Of a stretch of DNA of 64,000 nucleotides, positions 1-12,509 are shown one piece after another (the stretch's first letter is position 1; every line of letters begins with the position of its first letter). A program made the position numbers and the translations under genes. The notes under the pieces were generated by a model that saw only the letters and a program-made list of their open reading frames with translations, was not told the origin of the DNA and made no database searches. This DNA comes from Histoplasma ohiense (Eukaryota > Ascomycota > Eurotiomycetes > Onygenales > Ajellomycetaceae), in NCBI GenBank assembly GCA_017607445.1, contig JAEVHH010000006.1, forward strand, positions 930,001-994,000, read 5' to 3'.

Positions 1-879
1 GAGCCAGTCAATGGGGTACCATTATGCGTGCCACACCGGACAGATCTCTTGCTTGGCCATGCCACCCCCAACCCATTTGGGAATACGAATATCAACCTCA
101 AAACTAGGGTGCTCGCTTGAGCTGCTGGATTGAAGGGCCGTGAATTCAAGGGGTGGTTGCGGACTCATTGGATGGTTAGCGCGTGCGTGAAACTTTTGAA
201 GCCTGACGTCGCTTCTAACCTGGAAGTTGGGAGGGATCTGTCTTGGCAAATATCATGTGACATCAAGCCTAGCCATGCCACCCAGATTGTGATTGGCTGC
301 GGTGGTGCCCCCGACCACGACTGGTACATGTACAGTACATGTACAGTATAGTACCGTATAGTACAGTACCGTATGTATTATTATTAGGCTTCGTTAGTTT
401 CTGCTTCCCCCGGCCACCGCTTCAAGCAAACAAACACACAAGGAGTTTTCCTTTCGTCGAAAAGTAGAAGTGGGATATATGCTTAATAGGCTGTACTCCG
501 TATACATTTACAATTTTCTTGGCTTCAAAAAATCATTCCCGAATCATTGATCACCCACATGAATCCCTCGATATTTTGGTTAGCAGAGCACCCTAAATAT
601 TTAGTGTACCACCAATGTATGAGTTCCCGAACTTTATCTTTCAATCGGGCATGCTGGCTACCACTTTTGATCCGAGATATAACACCTACACTACAGATTC
701 GAGGTAGCCACAACAAAAGGCCGGGAATTTCCTCGAGAAGAAGCAATACATTTTGATTCTAACGAGTGGGTGGGGGGTTAGCTAAGGCGTTAGAATATCT
801 TTCTAGAATTAAACATCTTTGGAACAAAGAACATATGTTTGCTACGATAGTGGAGTAGAATAAGTTCCCCCCTACATAT

Positions 880-1140
880 CCTGCCTGATCGTGTGTTGGA
901 GATACTATCGACTCGGTTGCTTCTTGAAACCCGAGCACTACCTTGGTTGTCCTTCCTTATAAATACTGCCTTTTTATCATGTAATTATCGGGGTGATCAT
1001 GGTCAATTCAAGATTCCCGGTTCCGACATCGTGCCGCACTCCTGTCTCCTAGTGATAATTTCATATTTTACAGATTGTTACCGACCCTTTTTTATCAACT
1101 ACATATGTTAAGCTGTGATCTGATTCTAGCGCAACGCCAG
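880..1140. repeat. Old dispersed LTR-like repeat copy
   Basis: This stretch shares short blocks with the DNA into which the young LTR element at 32370–34110 inserted. Common blocks in the same order are TATAAATACTGCC, TCATGTAATTAT, CAATTCAA and GTTCCGACATC, spread over about 110 bp. The TATA-like block suggests the promoter part of a degenerate LTR. No terminal TG/CA pair or target duplication could be fixed, so the limits are approximate. The rest of 1–1345 shows no gene. Confidence 0.45.
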
Positions 1141-1345
1141 ATCCCTAACCTCCTTGAGTACGGAGTACCAGCATTGGTTCTGGTTAACCCAGTTTGATCC
1201 CTGACTACTCCGTAGAAAAGAACTTGCTGCAGTAGTTTTGTTACTTTGATATATTTCTTCGATCCCTGGGTAACTAATTGAACTACGTCTCGTCTAAAAT
1301 TCACTTGGCTTCACCCGATAGGGTGTTAGCGTTGGTTCTCTACCT

Positions 1346-3131
1346 CTATTTCCGTCGTCGCACCATAACCCTGGCATCTTTAGGGATGACTGAAGCTTCG
1401 GCAAGCCACCTATTCTGCGGTCGCTGGTTGCCATATTCTTCAGGGAAGCGAATGTCATATTTGAGAAGAAGGTACGAAACAATCATCTTTACTTCAAAAT
1501 CGACAAGAAACCGTCCAGGGCAGGCGTTGCGACCCCGGCCAAAAGACAGCAACTGGGAAGTAGACACCAGCGAATGTGTTCCGGCAGCTTCGACGGTTGC
1601 TGGGCTTGCCGTGGCACTTTCACACTGCTCCCTTGCCCGGGAAAATCTCCAGGGATCGAATTTCAAAGGATCTCCGAAAATGTCACCATCGGTGTGTAGA
1701 GGTTGCGATAAGAATGACAGAATGCTGCCTTTAGGTAGAGAGATTCCATCCTCTGTCTGAACGCCATCTGCCATGACCTTGCGAAAGAGTCCGCGGTTTG
1801 CAAAGGAATGGAGCCGCATCGTCTCGCGGGCAATGCTATCAGCCTTGACCAGTTTCGCAATCTTAGCCTTTGTCCACTTTGTGTCATCGTCGAGGTATTC
1901 TCTGGAATTACCGCTCCCACACCCCAAGTGAGCAGTAGTTTCCCTACGGAGTATTGAAATGGTGTCATACTCCGCATCCGAGGAAACGATATTTAGGATC
2001 ATGTTTGTGATAGCCATGCTGGTCTGATGAATCGCTTCAAAGTTGGCCATGCAGAGCCGGTTGGTCAGATCCCAGATATTGAGTTCGTCAGGCCGCTCCT
2101 TTCGCGCGAATCGAAACAACATTTGAAAAAAATCAGTACACTTGTCATCGGCAGTGTCATGGGCCATACACTCTTCGAAACGAGGCTCTATTAACTTTCG
2201 AACCCGAGATATCAGTCGACGGAGTCTCCAGCTTGCAACAGGATTAATCAGAGGCTGTAGGATGGCCGGGAATGCGCCAGTTACAGCAGCACTAAAGATC
2301 ATCTCGTCCATGATGTTCAAGATAAGGTGGAGGTACTCTTCATTACGGCCTACGGGTACTATTAGTCTATGTTTCGCTCTCAACGATTAAATCAATAAAT
2401 GCTCGCATCTTGTGGCCACACAAAGACTTTCAAACTTACAGAGCGGTTTTCCAACATGGAAGCGACTCGTTGCCTGCACTATCATCATTTGCACTGTTTG
2501 CTGCAGATCCAGGACTTTCCAATTCACGGTATCTCGTCCAAGCCGAGACTCCAACACATACTTCAATTCATCATTCAACGACAGGACAATACCGTCCAAC
2601 ACTTTATTAAGTTCTTTCGATACTAGCATTCCCTGCCAATTGTCAAGCATATACTTGCTACTTCCTAAGCTCCTTTTGATTCCATTAATGTCGTTATAGG
2701 CATGTCGAATGCTTATAATATTTGGCGGCTGGGCAAGCACCCACGCTAGGTCTTTGTGAGGCATGAGAATGTCATTTCTTGTCCCAAGACTGGGTACCCA
2801 TACTGGCAATCCTTTCTTTGAAAACTAGTTGAGGAGGGTAGGTAAGTAACAAGCTCAATAAACTTTCAAACAAAGGGAAAGAGGCCAGCCTTACATTGTT
2901 GTAGGCATCGTTGAAGAGCCCAGCACAGTCAGTGTAATAAGCCCAACGGGTCTTAAGACTAAAACGCTTTCTTCCTGATGGCTCTCGGAGCCGGGGAATG
3001 TTCCCGCCACAACTGGCATGGGCGTATGCAAAATATGTTATGAAAATGAGTACGGTTGTAGAAACTGAGAGCAAGAAGCCTGCAGCATTCAATCCGTGAT
3101 CGGGAGGTGATTCTAGCCAAAAACCTAACAT
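1346..3131 (-). CDS. Cytochrome P450 monooxygenase, three exons, membrane anchored
   Basis: Exons 2895–3131, 2440–2824 and 1346–2349 join in frame to 541 residues, normal for a microsomal fungal P450. The start at 3131 opens a short polar lead, then a hydrophobic anchor at about residues 20–36. The I-helix region has NFEAIHQTS in place of the classic AGxxT, a variant seen in fungal ent-kaurene-oxidase-like P450s. The K-helix ExxR is ETMR, and the heme loop FGRGRNACPGR carries the cysteine ligand. All key elements are present, so the gene looks functional. It should oxidise a hydrophobic substrate at the ER with a P450 reductase; the substrate cannot be read from sequence. An in-frame ATG at 3191 would add 20 residues and is less likely. 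Neighbours are repeats and the EXPERA protein at 5570–6337 on the same strand. Confidence 0.9.
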
Positions 3132-4020
3132 ATTTAAGCCTAGAAAGAAATTGCTTTGTAAATCCGAATATGGTTGCGATATCACAAACACACCTAAGTA
3201 AGTTTATATACACAATTTGGCCTAACTTTGACAATTTTTATTTTTATTTTGTTTTTTTTATTTTTAAAAAAATAGCTCTCTCTTAAATTAGTATTCGCGG
3301 CCTTGACTAGAAGTCCGGTATTATTACACGGGCTTTCAGAGACCTTGCGACATAGATGGCTTTCATAAGACCTATTCGACAGAGGCTAGTCATGCCGCTG
3401 TTTACTTTCCACCACCCAAAATAATCTGTATCCTGCAGGAGGCGAAGCACGAGCGTGAGATGAAACAATACCCAATATCTGCTTGCAAGCGGTCAGGGCA
3501 TCTTCCCCCAGAACCAAAGTGGGTCGAAGGATTGCCTCATACCCTACTATGTAGTATCCCAAGACGCCTACTACTCATCCCTGCTGGTGTCGAAAATGAT
3601 ACAAGGCCCAATGTTTTACATGCCCAAGTATAACGACAACGAGAGGGAATTGAGCGGCGAGCCCATCCCCGGTAGTAGGGGATTGATTGGCCAGGGGTTT
3701 TAAACAGCATTTACTTCATTCTATTGTGTCAACAACAATTGCCTTGATGTGAGATTGACACGTATGTCCAATGGGCCTAATGAAAGTTCTGGAATCGTGC
3801 CCCTTATTTTCGGGTTGATGTTATTGTGGCCATGTTTATTTTCGTCCTCGAGGAAGCTGCCGTTGTGACCGCATTTCTGAAACCCGCTGCAGGATTAACT
3901 ACTTGATTTGCCCAACGTTGGATGGAGTAAGTTATGAACATATGATTTTCTAGCTACTAGTTGGCCATTTGTCTGATGGAGAAGTATCTACAGCCTGTAC
4001 ACTGTTACACCTTGCGCCCC

Positions 4021-4052
<32 letters not shown>

Positions 4053-5569
4053 TTGAAAGATTTACAACAGTCGTGTGAAACGCTACTGGTGAGTGGATTA
4101 TACGAGTTGATGCTGCTGTTTGTGCATTTAGAGGGATGCCAAATTAACTTTTCTCTCCGCTATCCAGATCAACAATGTTGGCCCCGACATAAGTGTAGCA
4201 TCAAGCTCAAGTATGCCCATCATGGTATCTCTCATTCCCTTGAGATTGGCCGCTCAAGTTGACGAGTTTTGGGTTTCTATCAATTATGTTGGGCGCACCA
4301 TCGACGCGCATAGGTTTCGTGACGTTGGTACAGTACTTTTGGAGGAATCCCTTAGTTAGAGCCTGGCAGATGCTGTGGTCATTGCCTTTGTCTAATGACT
4401 GATACGGCATGCAAGCACGATGAATTCGAGGCAAAGACTTGGGAGTTGCGATCTAGTGGTGGGCAAATTTGCAGCAGCAAGTACCAGGGGCTCACAGCGG
4501 TTGATAGTCTTTATTTGTGGGTGCACACGTTTGCTACGGATGTTATAGCAAAGGCAATGGATAATACTTGGACGGACTCTCAAGAATATAGGGACTACAC
4601 TACCGGCGAACGGGTTCTCCTTGCTGCAGGGAACGCCTCATGCCAGTCATTGAACGCTGCAACCTACCACATACAGAATCTAACCTTGAGAATAGCTTTG
4701 TTGATCCACAAGGGAGAGAGCCGTCATTCCCAACCCATAATGAAACGAACGTTTTTGTATCGTTCAACTTTTGCTTTCTCTCACATGGTCACTGATTTAG
4801 TGTTGGAAACATCCAGCCTCACTTTCTCTTCATTGTAAGCTTTTCTCTCTATACTAGACATGTCTTCTCTCTCCTTTCAATTAATCCAAGGGTTCAGCGC
4901 TCTTGACCCGGCGGTCCGATCAATTTCCATATCTGCTTGTCAATGTCATCATTCATTTTATGGTGGTTTAAAAGTAGAGCTCCTGTCGTAGCTATCCCGG
5001 CCCCGAATTCTATAGATTATTGTATCGGAAATGATATCTCTTTTTCCACAACTTCAGCAAGGAGGAGGGCGTTCCATTGCAATATCCATCGTACAGACGA
5101 CTATCGGAAAGGTCGTGCGCATCATCTTGGATTTCAGGAGGATGTGATCGACGCCTGCATGACTGCTCTATGAAAAGTCTTTTCTTTCACTGTTCTAGCG
5201 AGTATTCTATAAGTGTATATAAAGGCGACAGCCTGTGCTTTTGCTCTGCCTATTACTATCGCTGCCCTGACAATCCTTTTGCATGTTCCGTAAAATAGAA
5301 GAGCGTGGCTGGATAATAGGAGCTGCAGCAGGGTGTAAAAGAAGTCTCACGTTATTATCATTGATTTCGTGAAACCTCAATAGCGCTGGGGTTGAGGAGG
5401 CGAAAAATTTATATATAGATCTGGGAGTAATATATGTGTCGTACATGCATTTTTCCCCCGCATTGAATATACGTGCGGTATTCCAATCATAACTAGGAGA
5501 CAATTGGCTTGTCCATCAATCACATCCAAAAGTAGTAAACTTTCACCGAAATACATTCCATATCTTCTC
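3132..5569. other. Gene-poor spacer with a C/T homopolymer
   Basis: No gene is supported in these 2.4 kb. A poly-C run followed by a T run lies at about 4018–4054. A 147-codon plus-strand frame at 4395–4838 has no recognisable domain and is treated as chance or very decayed sequence. Confidence 0.5.
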
Positions 5570-6337
5570 TCAATTTACCTTGGCTTTCTCGATCAAAGAT
5601 GATTTGAGTCGAGAGAACATATCCACCCACATAGTGGTCGCTAGAAAGGTTTCCGTCAATTAAATTAGACTGACTGACAGGCAGAAGACACCAAAGGGGA
5701 TGGAAACATACCAATGATGAAATAGCCAACATATCCAGGTAAGTTCTTGTTAATATCTTCACTGGGCCAATCCTGGGTGTTCCACACCTCCACAAAGCAG
5801 ATGACAGTAGATATAACAAGATGCGTTGCCAAGGGAAGGAGATAGAGTGGCACCATGCGGTTATCTTTGAGAAACTCAGCTACTGCCTAAGCAAGTGTAT
5901 TTGGCTCACAGCAAATGCATCAAGGTAGGAGGAGATGACAGTGACACACCTTGGATAAACCCTCGTATCGCCCAAAGGCTCAACGGAACAGCATACAGAG
6001 CTTCCATGACAACAAACAGCTGAAAGAAAGGCGGGTCCTTGACGTAGAGAGGATCATTATAGTTGTTGACATAAAAGTCGTAAATTGCTGTTGTCCACTG
6101 GGGAAATAATCCCGGAGGATAGAACGGCACGAAGTCGATCGCTATTATTGTTTCAGCAATAATCATTAGGTTGTCAAATTGCTAGCAAAGAGGGGATGGG
6201 AAAATGGCCCTGGGCTAACATGGCAACGTACAGAAAGCAAGAAAAACGGTCGCTGAAAGAAAGACAACGTAGAGAAGATCCAACTTTCGACTCCAGAGTG
6301 ACCTGGGATGGACGCGGTGAGGTGGCGTGCCAACCAT
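5570..6337 (-). CDS. EXPERA-domain membrane protein (TMEM97/sigma-2 receptor-like), four exons
   Basis: Exons 6232–6337, 5950–6141, 5712–5882 and 5570–5640 join with matching phases to 179 residues, the usual size of TMEM97-like proteins. It has four hydrophobic segments. Family signatures are the N-terminal SRKLDLLYVVF, the FVPFYPPGLFP loop after helix 1, PPFFQLFVVMEALYAVPLSLWAI in helix 2–3 (given here only as a landmark around residues 72–94), and the acidic-hydrophobic VDMFSRLK near the C terminus. EXPERA proteins sit in the ER or nuclear envelope and include sterol isomerase EBP and the sterol-binding TMEM97. Here the resemblance is to the TMEM97 side, so sterol or lipid binding is more likely than isomerase activity. 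The last, very short exon is supported by the family-typical DMF-RLK motif. It lies 2.4 kb upstream of the P450 on the same strand. Confidence 0.8.
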
Positions 6338-9191
6338 AGTGTTGAATTTGATTATGCTTTGGAGGGGATACGGCAAAAAGGGACAGAATCAATGAAAGTA
6401 GGGGGAATGGCGTTTCGTGGTTATAATTCAAGAGGATAAACTGATTCCCAAGAGTTCATGGTAAAAAAGTGATGTTTAAAATTTAGTCTTAGTCTAGCTT
6501 GGTTTTCAGCGAATTCGCGAACTCTTTAATAGGGCTGTCAGCAAGTGGCTTGGTGTATTTATAATACAAGGATAAGATAGTAAACTCATGACTCTGATAG
6601 AGCATAAGCTCTATACTATATCATCAAAATATTTTAATACAAAGAATTAGAGTTTGTAGAATATATTGTGAGTGGTGATTGTAAACACTTCATCTTTAAA
6701 AACTTAGAGATTGATTGTGAACTAGCTGAGATTTAGAAATATACATTATACATTATATACGTCAGGGTCCAATTGATGTTTTACTTACATTTAAATCTGA
6801 GTATTTTTGATATTATAAATTCTTAGGTCGAAACTTACATTGAAAGTTGAGTGACTTGGACTAAAACTACACCTTTTGACAGGTCTGCCACACACATCTA
6901 GAACAAAATGATTACAACCTGAGCGATTTCAATCCTTGCCAGTCATATTGGTGGCTATCCATATGTAAGAGGAGGCTGCTCATTTGGCAATCTTACTCTC
7001 TTAACTAATAAGATACTGACTGGCTTCTAGTATCTGCCAGTTCATAATCATTTGATTGCTGTGCGCCTTGAACAACACGAAATTCTTATTCACATGGTAT
7101 CTTATCAATGCAATATGATCTCTCAATGATGCCGAACTCCTTTTTGGCATGTGTGTTCTGATAATTCCCTGGGTGACCACGGAATGCATGCTCTACAATC
7201 CCCCTAGCAAAACGAACCAACCCATGATGACGGTGCTTATGGTCTTATATCAGTAAACCTAACGGTCCGAAGTGTCGTCTCGAATATATTTTGACGCAAC
7301 TCAAGACTTGGGACATGTCTGAGGACTTGGGGACATTTCGACAGGGAACTTCGGCATACCGAGAATGTGGCAAAGGAGTAAAATTAGCTCAGCGAATGAA
7401 AAAGCCACTAAAGAATTCAACTATCTCCACCAACAGACATCTTCCAATTTAACGCCTACCCTAGATGATTCCGAGGGGTCGACCGAGCCGGTGATTGTCA
7501 TTGAAGATGCCGAAAGGAGCTTCGTGGAAATCCCAAATCACTAAATATCCGCACCCGTGAGTCCATTGATACAGATACAGTTGGCGACATGCCCAGCCAA
7601 ACAATTGGCGATAAGGCTTTGATGTTTCCAAACTGAAGACAACACACACGAATATGGTTCCAATCAATGCTGTATATTGTGTTGTGATCATACCCAGTTT
7701 TCATGTATTTGCTTTGGTTGTGCCTGCTGGGGGTTTTAATGGCTTCTTGATCTTTCAGCCCCAGTCACAGCGCAGGAATACTAGGAAACCGGGTGCTCTA
7801 GAGGCACATATCCAGACTACACTCACTGATATACTCTACCAGGATGTTCACATATATTCTTGGGATACACCAAATACATCTATACCCTTTTCTAAAAGGA
7901 ATATGGATAAATTCGTTGATGTTATGAGGGCTAGTACTGGTGTGCTAGTCATTGATATAATGTAGGCACTGCCAGTATTTTCCATTGTTGGAGGAACCTT
8001 CTCATTACTGCCAACACTGTGGAATAACAAAATCAGATTGCGTAGCTGCCAAACTCCAGTGAGTGACGATAACAACTCGTTGGATGCAGAATTTCCCTTC
8101 TTGCTGGTGCCAGTTAATCCTGAGCACTGTCGTACAAAAATTTATGGACCTCTCATGCGCCGCCGAAAATCTGAATCCTACATCAACAAACATCCTGCAG
8201 CTCTCAATTTGTTGCTATTTTTCTTCAGATTCTTCTTCACCTGTGCCATAAACATGGAATATGATTCTCTATGCTCCCTGCTTCAGTGTCATTGCTGAGG
8301 GCGGAATAATGGCTAACTGGCAAACGCGAAGCGGCCCTATATCCAAACTTTTTTTTCCAGTCAGGGCCAATTTCCAGGCTGCATATATGTGACCTCTTAC
8401 AACAATGGCAACTGCTTTGTTAGCAAGCAGTAGCTGACGATCAGAGCACCTTGGCTGATGGTGGTTATAGAGCTTCTGATGACTTTTTTTTGACCATACT
8501 CGCGGGCGTTAAGAACTCGGTGAGAATGACGAGGGCTGGTCATCCACTGCAATAGGGGCTCATATAAGTGATTGCCACTTCAATACCAAACAGCCCCTGA
8601 AAAGCTTCTGCTGATATGCATTTTTCATTTGTCCAGCGAGCCCTGTTGTCAATTACCGAAAGGCAATTGGCGACCACAAGCCAACAGCTGTTAAAACGTT
8701 CCAGCATGTACCAAAGCAGCCGCCCATGCTCGATGATCCAGAACCACTAGATCAACCTACTCTACAAAAATAAAAATAAAAATAAAAAAAAACTCGAGGA
8801 GCTGCAGTACTACACGTAAATTCTGGAAACAAGCTTCCAGATGACCCATCGCTTACAACAAGTATGAAGCACTAAAGACGCTCCTCGACAAACTGAAAGA
8901 ACACCCTTTCTCTAGCAATATTAAGCCTTCCAGGCACGGCAGCGGTGGCCTTCCAAAAGCCACACTATAGCCCCACCATGAATGGCCATACGTCGGGTCA
9001 GAAGTGGATGCACAGCTCAACGAGCTGAGTTCTTTCTTTCAAGAGTTGCCATCTGGATTCTGTTTCTAAGATTTTGTATATGTATATAGAAATCTCTCCA
9101 GCTTAGCACGTCTCCATGCCCTTCGGGAGGCTTCTGGGACGTTAAATTTATACATACATACATACATCGCTTACAACAGCATCACGAGAGT
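6338..9191. other. AT-rich, decayed spacer
   Basis: No intact gene is supported. A frame from 7654 to 8298 stays open apart from a single TAG at 7963–7965, but has no recognisable domain. The 6480–6860 part is strongly AT-rich. A CATA microsatellite lies near 9151–9169. Confidence 0.45.
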
Positions 9192-9703
9192 ATATTTGTC
9201 GACCCGGAGAACTGGCAGATCCTGAGGATAACTGACTGGCAATCGATCCAAATCGCGCACCTAAAAGACCATTGTTTGGATGACTCTTAGGATACGAAGG
9301 TCTTGATGTCGGCGATAACCTTGAACGCGCAGAGATGCCAGGTGAGATTAACGCTCTCGAAAGCGAAGAAAAAGCTGTTGCTCTAAAACGTTCTATGGAC
9401 GGAGCGGCTATGATTGCCTAGCGTAACCTCGTGCGCGACAGTGATTCAGCCCAATATAATGCTATCAATCTTCAACAGTCGGCAAGCGGTAATCTACCCC
9501 GTCTTTCCCGCCGGATATTTGAACTGGGCGAGGCCCATTTTTGTGCCTTTCTGCTGGATCTTCGGGCTGTGTGGGCAAATGCTGGCATTCCTCAGTTCCC
9601 GCTGAAGTTCAGAACCATGAAGACGATTGAGCAGCGACTAGGGAGGCTCTCGCCGGGGAAAGGCATGAGAACTACGATGAAGCGAAATCAGCGCTTCGTT
9701 GGG
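9192..9703 (+). pseudogene. Decayed phosphotransferase-family (APH/AIM9-like) pseudogene fragment
   Basis: One frame from 9192 reads IFVDPENWQILRITDWQS, which matches the family pattern after the catalytic loop (NIFVDPE…I.DWQS, holding the metal-binding Asp). A stop at 9288 and a frameshift follow at once. The next frame, from about 9290, reads YEGLDVGDNLERAEMPG, again as expected for the family, and runs on through a second stop (TAG at 9418–9420) to 9703. The kinase-like N-terminal lobe is not recognisable upstream. This family of fungal aminoglycoside-phosphotransferase-fold proteins is often expanded and often broken. Two frame lesions make it a pseudogene unless sequencing errors or introns explain them; no good splice sites flank the lesions. 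Confidence 0.5.
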
Positions 9704-10521
9704 TGAAGGCAGAATTCATCGCCGAGTAGGGGTCTCATCTTGGCTAGGATACGGCAGTCTTCGAGCAACTCTGGCCATTTTGAAAAAAAAAAAAAAAAAA
9801 AAATTTCCGTGGTCATCCAGCGTTCTTGGAATCGAAGCTATAGAGCACACTCGTATAGCACTCAACTAGCAGCGGTAGTATGCATAGTATACATATTCGT
9901 AGGACGGCGGTGAGGGACAGCAGGTTCCATTGCCATCACCATTTTACGGCCAGTTTCTTGCGGTATTGTAGTGTGCTTTAGGGAAAATAGGATGATGTTC
10001 CATCACCCAACAAAGTCTGGTGGATCACATGATCTGGAAGGCCCGGGCATGACCACGTATTGATACTGACTTCTACCTGCTGCGTCCAGTCTGCACGGGT
10101 GAATCTGCTTGCCTGGATAAATCCAAGTTGCCTTCTTACTCGTCGTCAGTCAAGCTAACTTTCGCTGGTTCTTCAAGAGCTCTTAAGGCTAGGGCTGGAG
10201 TGTTTTCCGCGCTTCTGTCGTCGTTTTCAACGGTTGGCTCCAAACCATTAAATCACTAATCTACAACCATCGGGCACCTGCAACCTTCCTCACCCCAACA
10301 ACAACGACAACAACAACCTGCTACCGCTAAACATACATACCTGTACCTCATCCAAACGGGCTGTCTTCGCCTTATAACATCTTTCCTCCATAGCATCCTT
10401 CTGTCGAAACCGTATACGCTGCGACACCCAATTCTACATAGCTATCTCACCCTCATCTTTCCCTCGCTTTCCTCAGTCGTCATACCTATCTCCATTCCCA
10501 TCAACCAAGCAGCCTGTTATC
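9704..10521. promoter_or_regulatory. Upstream region of the YPT1-like gene
   Basis: A poly-A run lies at about 9783–9803. From about 10250 the sequence becomes pyrimidine-rich with CAACAA repeats (10297–10317), typical of a fungal promoter and 5′ leader. No TATA box could be assigned with confidence. Confidence 0.35.
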
Positions 10522-12509
10522 ATGAATCCTGAGTGGTACGTTGTTTTTACCGTAGATTCTATCTCCACCCTTTCATTGCCCGTCGTTGTCTATTTCTCGC
10601 TGCAAACTCCCTTCCCTCTCCCCTTGCTTGGCTGCTGTGTGCACCGCATTACTGGACCCGTGACGGCGAGGGACATGGCGATGGGTCACACATTTCGACA
10701 GTGAGATGCATGCGGATAGAGTGTGTGGCCCGCGTCACATCGGCATTCACCTTGGCTTCGGGTATCAGTGTCAACTCCTGCATTTGCTTTGGTTGAACTG
10801 TGTCTGTTGTTGGTCCGTTGCGATTTGCCTTCGCTCAGTTCAGCTCAGCTCAGGCCCTGCCAACAGTGTCCATCCCCCACTCTACCCATCTGCGATTTGA
10901 CTCCTTTAGCCGTGATCCGTGGGAAACTAAAACCGAGAAGAAACATGGAAGGGGAGAACGCTGCTTTTTGCTAACTTTATCTGGTCTTGCAGAGTTCCTT
11001 TTTTATCTCGATCTCCCTCGTTTTTTAATTCCCGTTATCCATCAACGCGATTCATCACGGTTTCCTTGAACTCCCCAACACCCCCGGATGATATGTTGAG
11101 AAGGGTCCTGCTTGTGGCCTGGTCACATTCACTTTCCTTCGTCTAGCCGATATGGTGCAAGGTGGTGTGAGGCTGTAGGCAGTTGTCCTATTCGTTAGCA
11201 GAGTACCAGTCTTCCGGCGTCTGAGTTGTTGCTCCGGCATGATGGTCACGTCGGAGACTCTGCATTCAATTCCGGTTGCGGTTATACTCTGTTACCTCAT
11301 ATTGCATATATCCATCCTTCCAATCCAATCCTGCCCCGCCTATCTCACATCATTCAATCAGCTCGAAAATCCGTCATCATGCTGGGTTGTAGGGATACAA
11401 CAACTCAACAAACCTCAAAGTGAAGTCAATACTATTACTAAACAAACCAAATTTACAATAGATACGATTACCTCTTCAAGCTACTCCTCATCGGCGACTC
11501 CGGTGTGGGCAAATCATGCTTGCTTCTGCGATTTGCGGATGACACTTATACGGAGAGTTATATTTCGACCATTGGTGTGGATTTTGTGAGTGTCTTTTTC
11601 TATTCATTTTTGATCCATGGGAGTCGTACTTAAACAAAGATAAACAAAAATGGTTAAAAGTGTCTTTACTTTTTTCCGGGATCTGGGTTATCTCATCCTC
11701 CATGTCTTTCGGGGACTTTGGCAATAGATGAGAGGCTTACAACGGCCCATCCTTGGATATTGGAATGGAAATAATTTGGTGAGGTGGCGACTTTATGCAT
11801 AGCTGCTGATTCTTCATTTTTTTTTTCTCCCAACAGAAAATCCGAACAATCGAGCTGGATGGAAAGACAGTCAAACTTCAAATCGTATGCTTTAACAAAT
11901 TTCCACTTCTCTATCTCCCCAGCTCTCCGTTCTTTCCCTCATGATTCAAAATTGCACTAAACCAATCTCTTTTCCTCATTACCTTTTTATAGTGGGATAC
12001 CGCCGGCCAGGAACGCTTTCGAACCATCACCTCTTCCTACTACCGCGGCGCACATGGCATCTGTGTTGTCTACGATGTGACCGATATGGATTCCTTCAAC
12101 AATGTTAAGCAATGGCTGCAAGAGATCGACCGCTACGCGACTGAAGGTGTGAATAAGTTGCTTGTGGGCAATAAAAGTGATATGGAGGATAAGAAGGCGG
12201 TTGAGTATACCGTTGCTAAAGTGGGTTTTTCTCGGAACTCTCTGAATTATTTTACAAGGTATTTTGTATGAATGCTTGCTAACACATTTGCTACCTTTCT
12301 CCATTCAAAAATAGGAATTCGCCGACAGTCTTGGAATCCCATTCCTCGAGACTTCTGCCAAGAGCGCGTCGAATGTCGAGCAAGCTTTCTTGACCATGGC
12401 TAGACAGATCAAGGAACGCATGGGCACGGCGACTGTCAACAACAAACCTACTGTGCAGGTTGGGCAGGGGCAGGGCGTGCAATCTGGCTCTGCCGGCGGA
12501 TGTTGCTAA
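10522..12509 (+). CDS. YPT1: Rab1-type small GTPase (Ypt1)
   Basis: Five exons (10522–10532, 11462–11585, 11837–11884, 11993–12220, 12315–12509) give 201 residues, exactly the length of Ypt1. The first exon is only 11 nt and encodes MNP plus two bases; the joined N terminus is MNPEYDYLFK. Nucleotide-binding motifs are GDSGVGKS (P loop), the effector region around [20 protein letters not shown] (switch II), GNKSD and ETSAK. The C terminus ends in GGCC, the double-geranylgeranyl site of Rab proteins. Ypt1/Rab1 drives ER-to-Golgi vesicle tethering and autophagy. Intron 1 is 929 bp, much longer than others here, and could hold regulatory sequence. Codon use is like the other core genes and no lesion is seen. 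Confidence 0.97.

Noticed and set aside
4395..4838. 147-codon plus-strand frame
   Set aside because: No recognisable motif, and it sits in decayed AT-rich DNA.
7654..8298. Possible gene interrupted by one stop
   Set aside because: The frame stays open for about 640 bp with a single TAG, but no domain, splice sites or codon pattern supports it.
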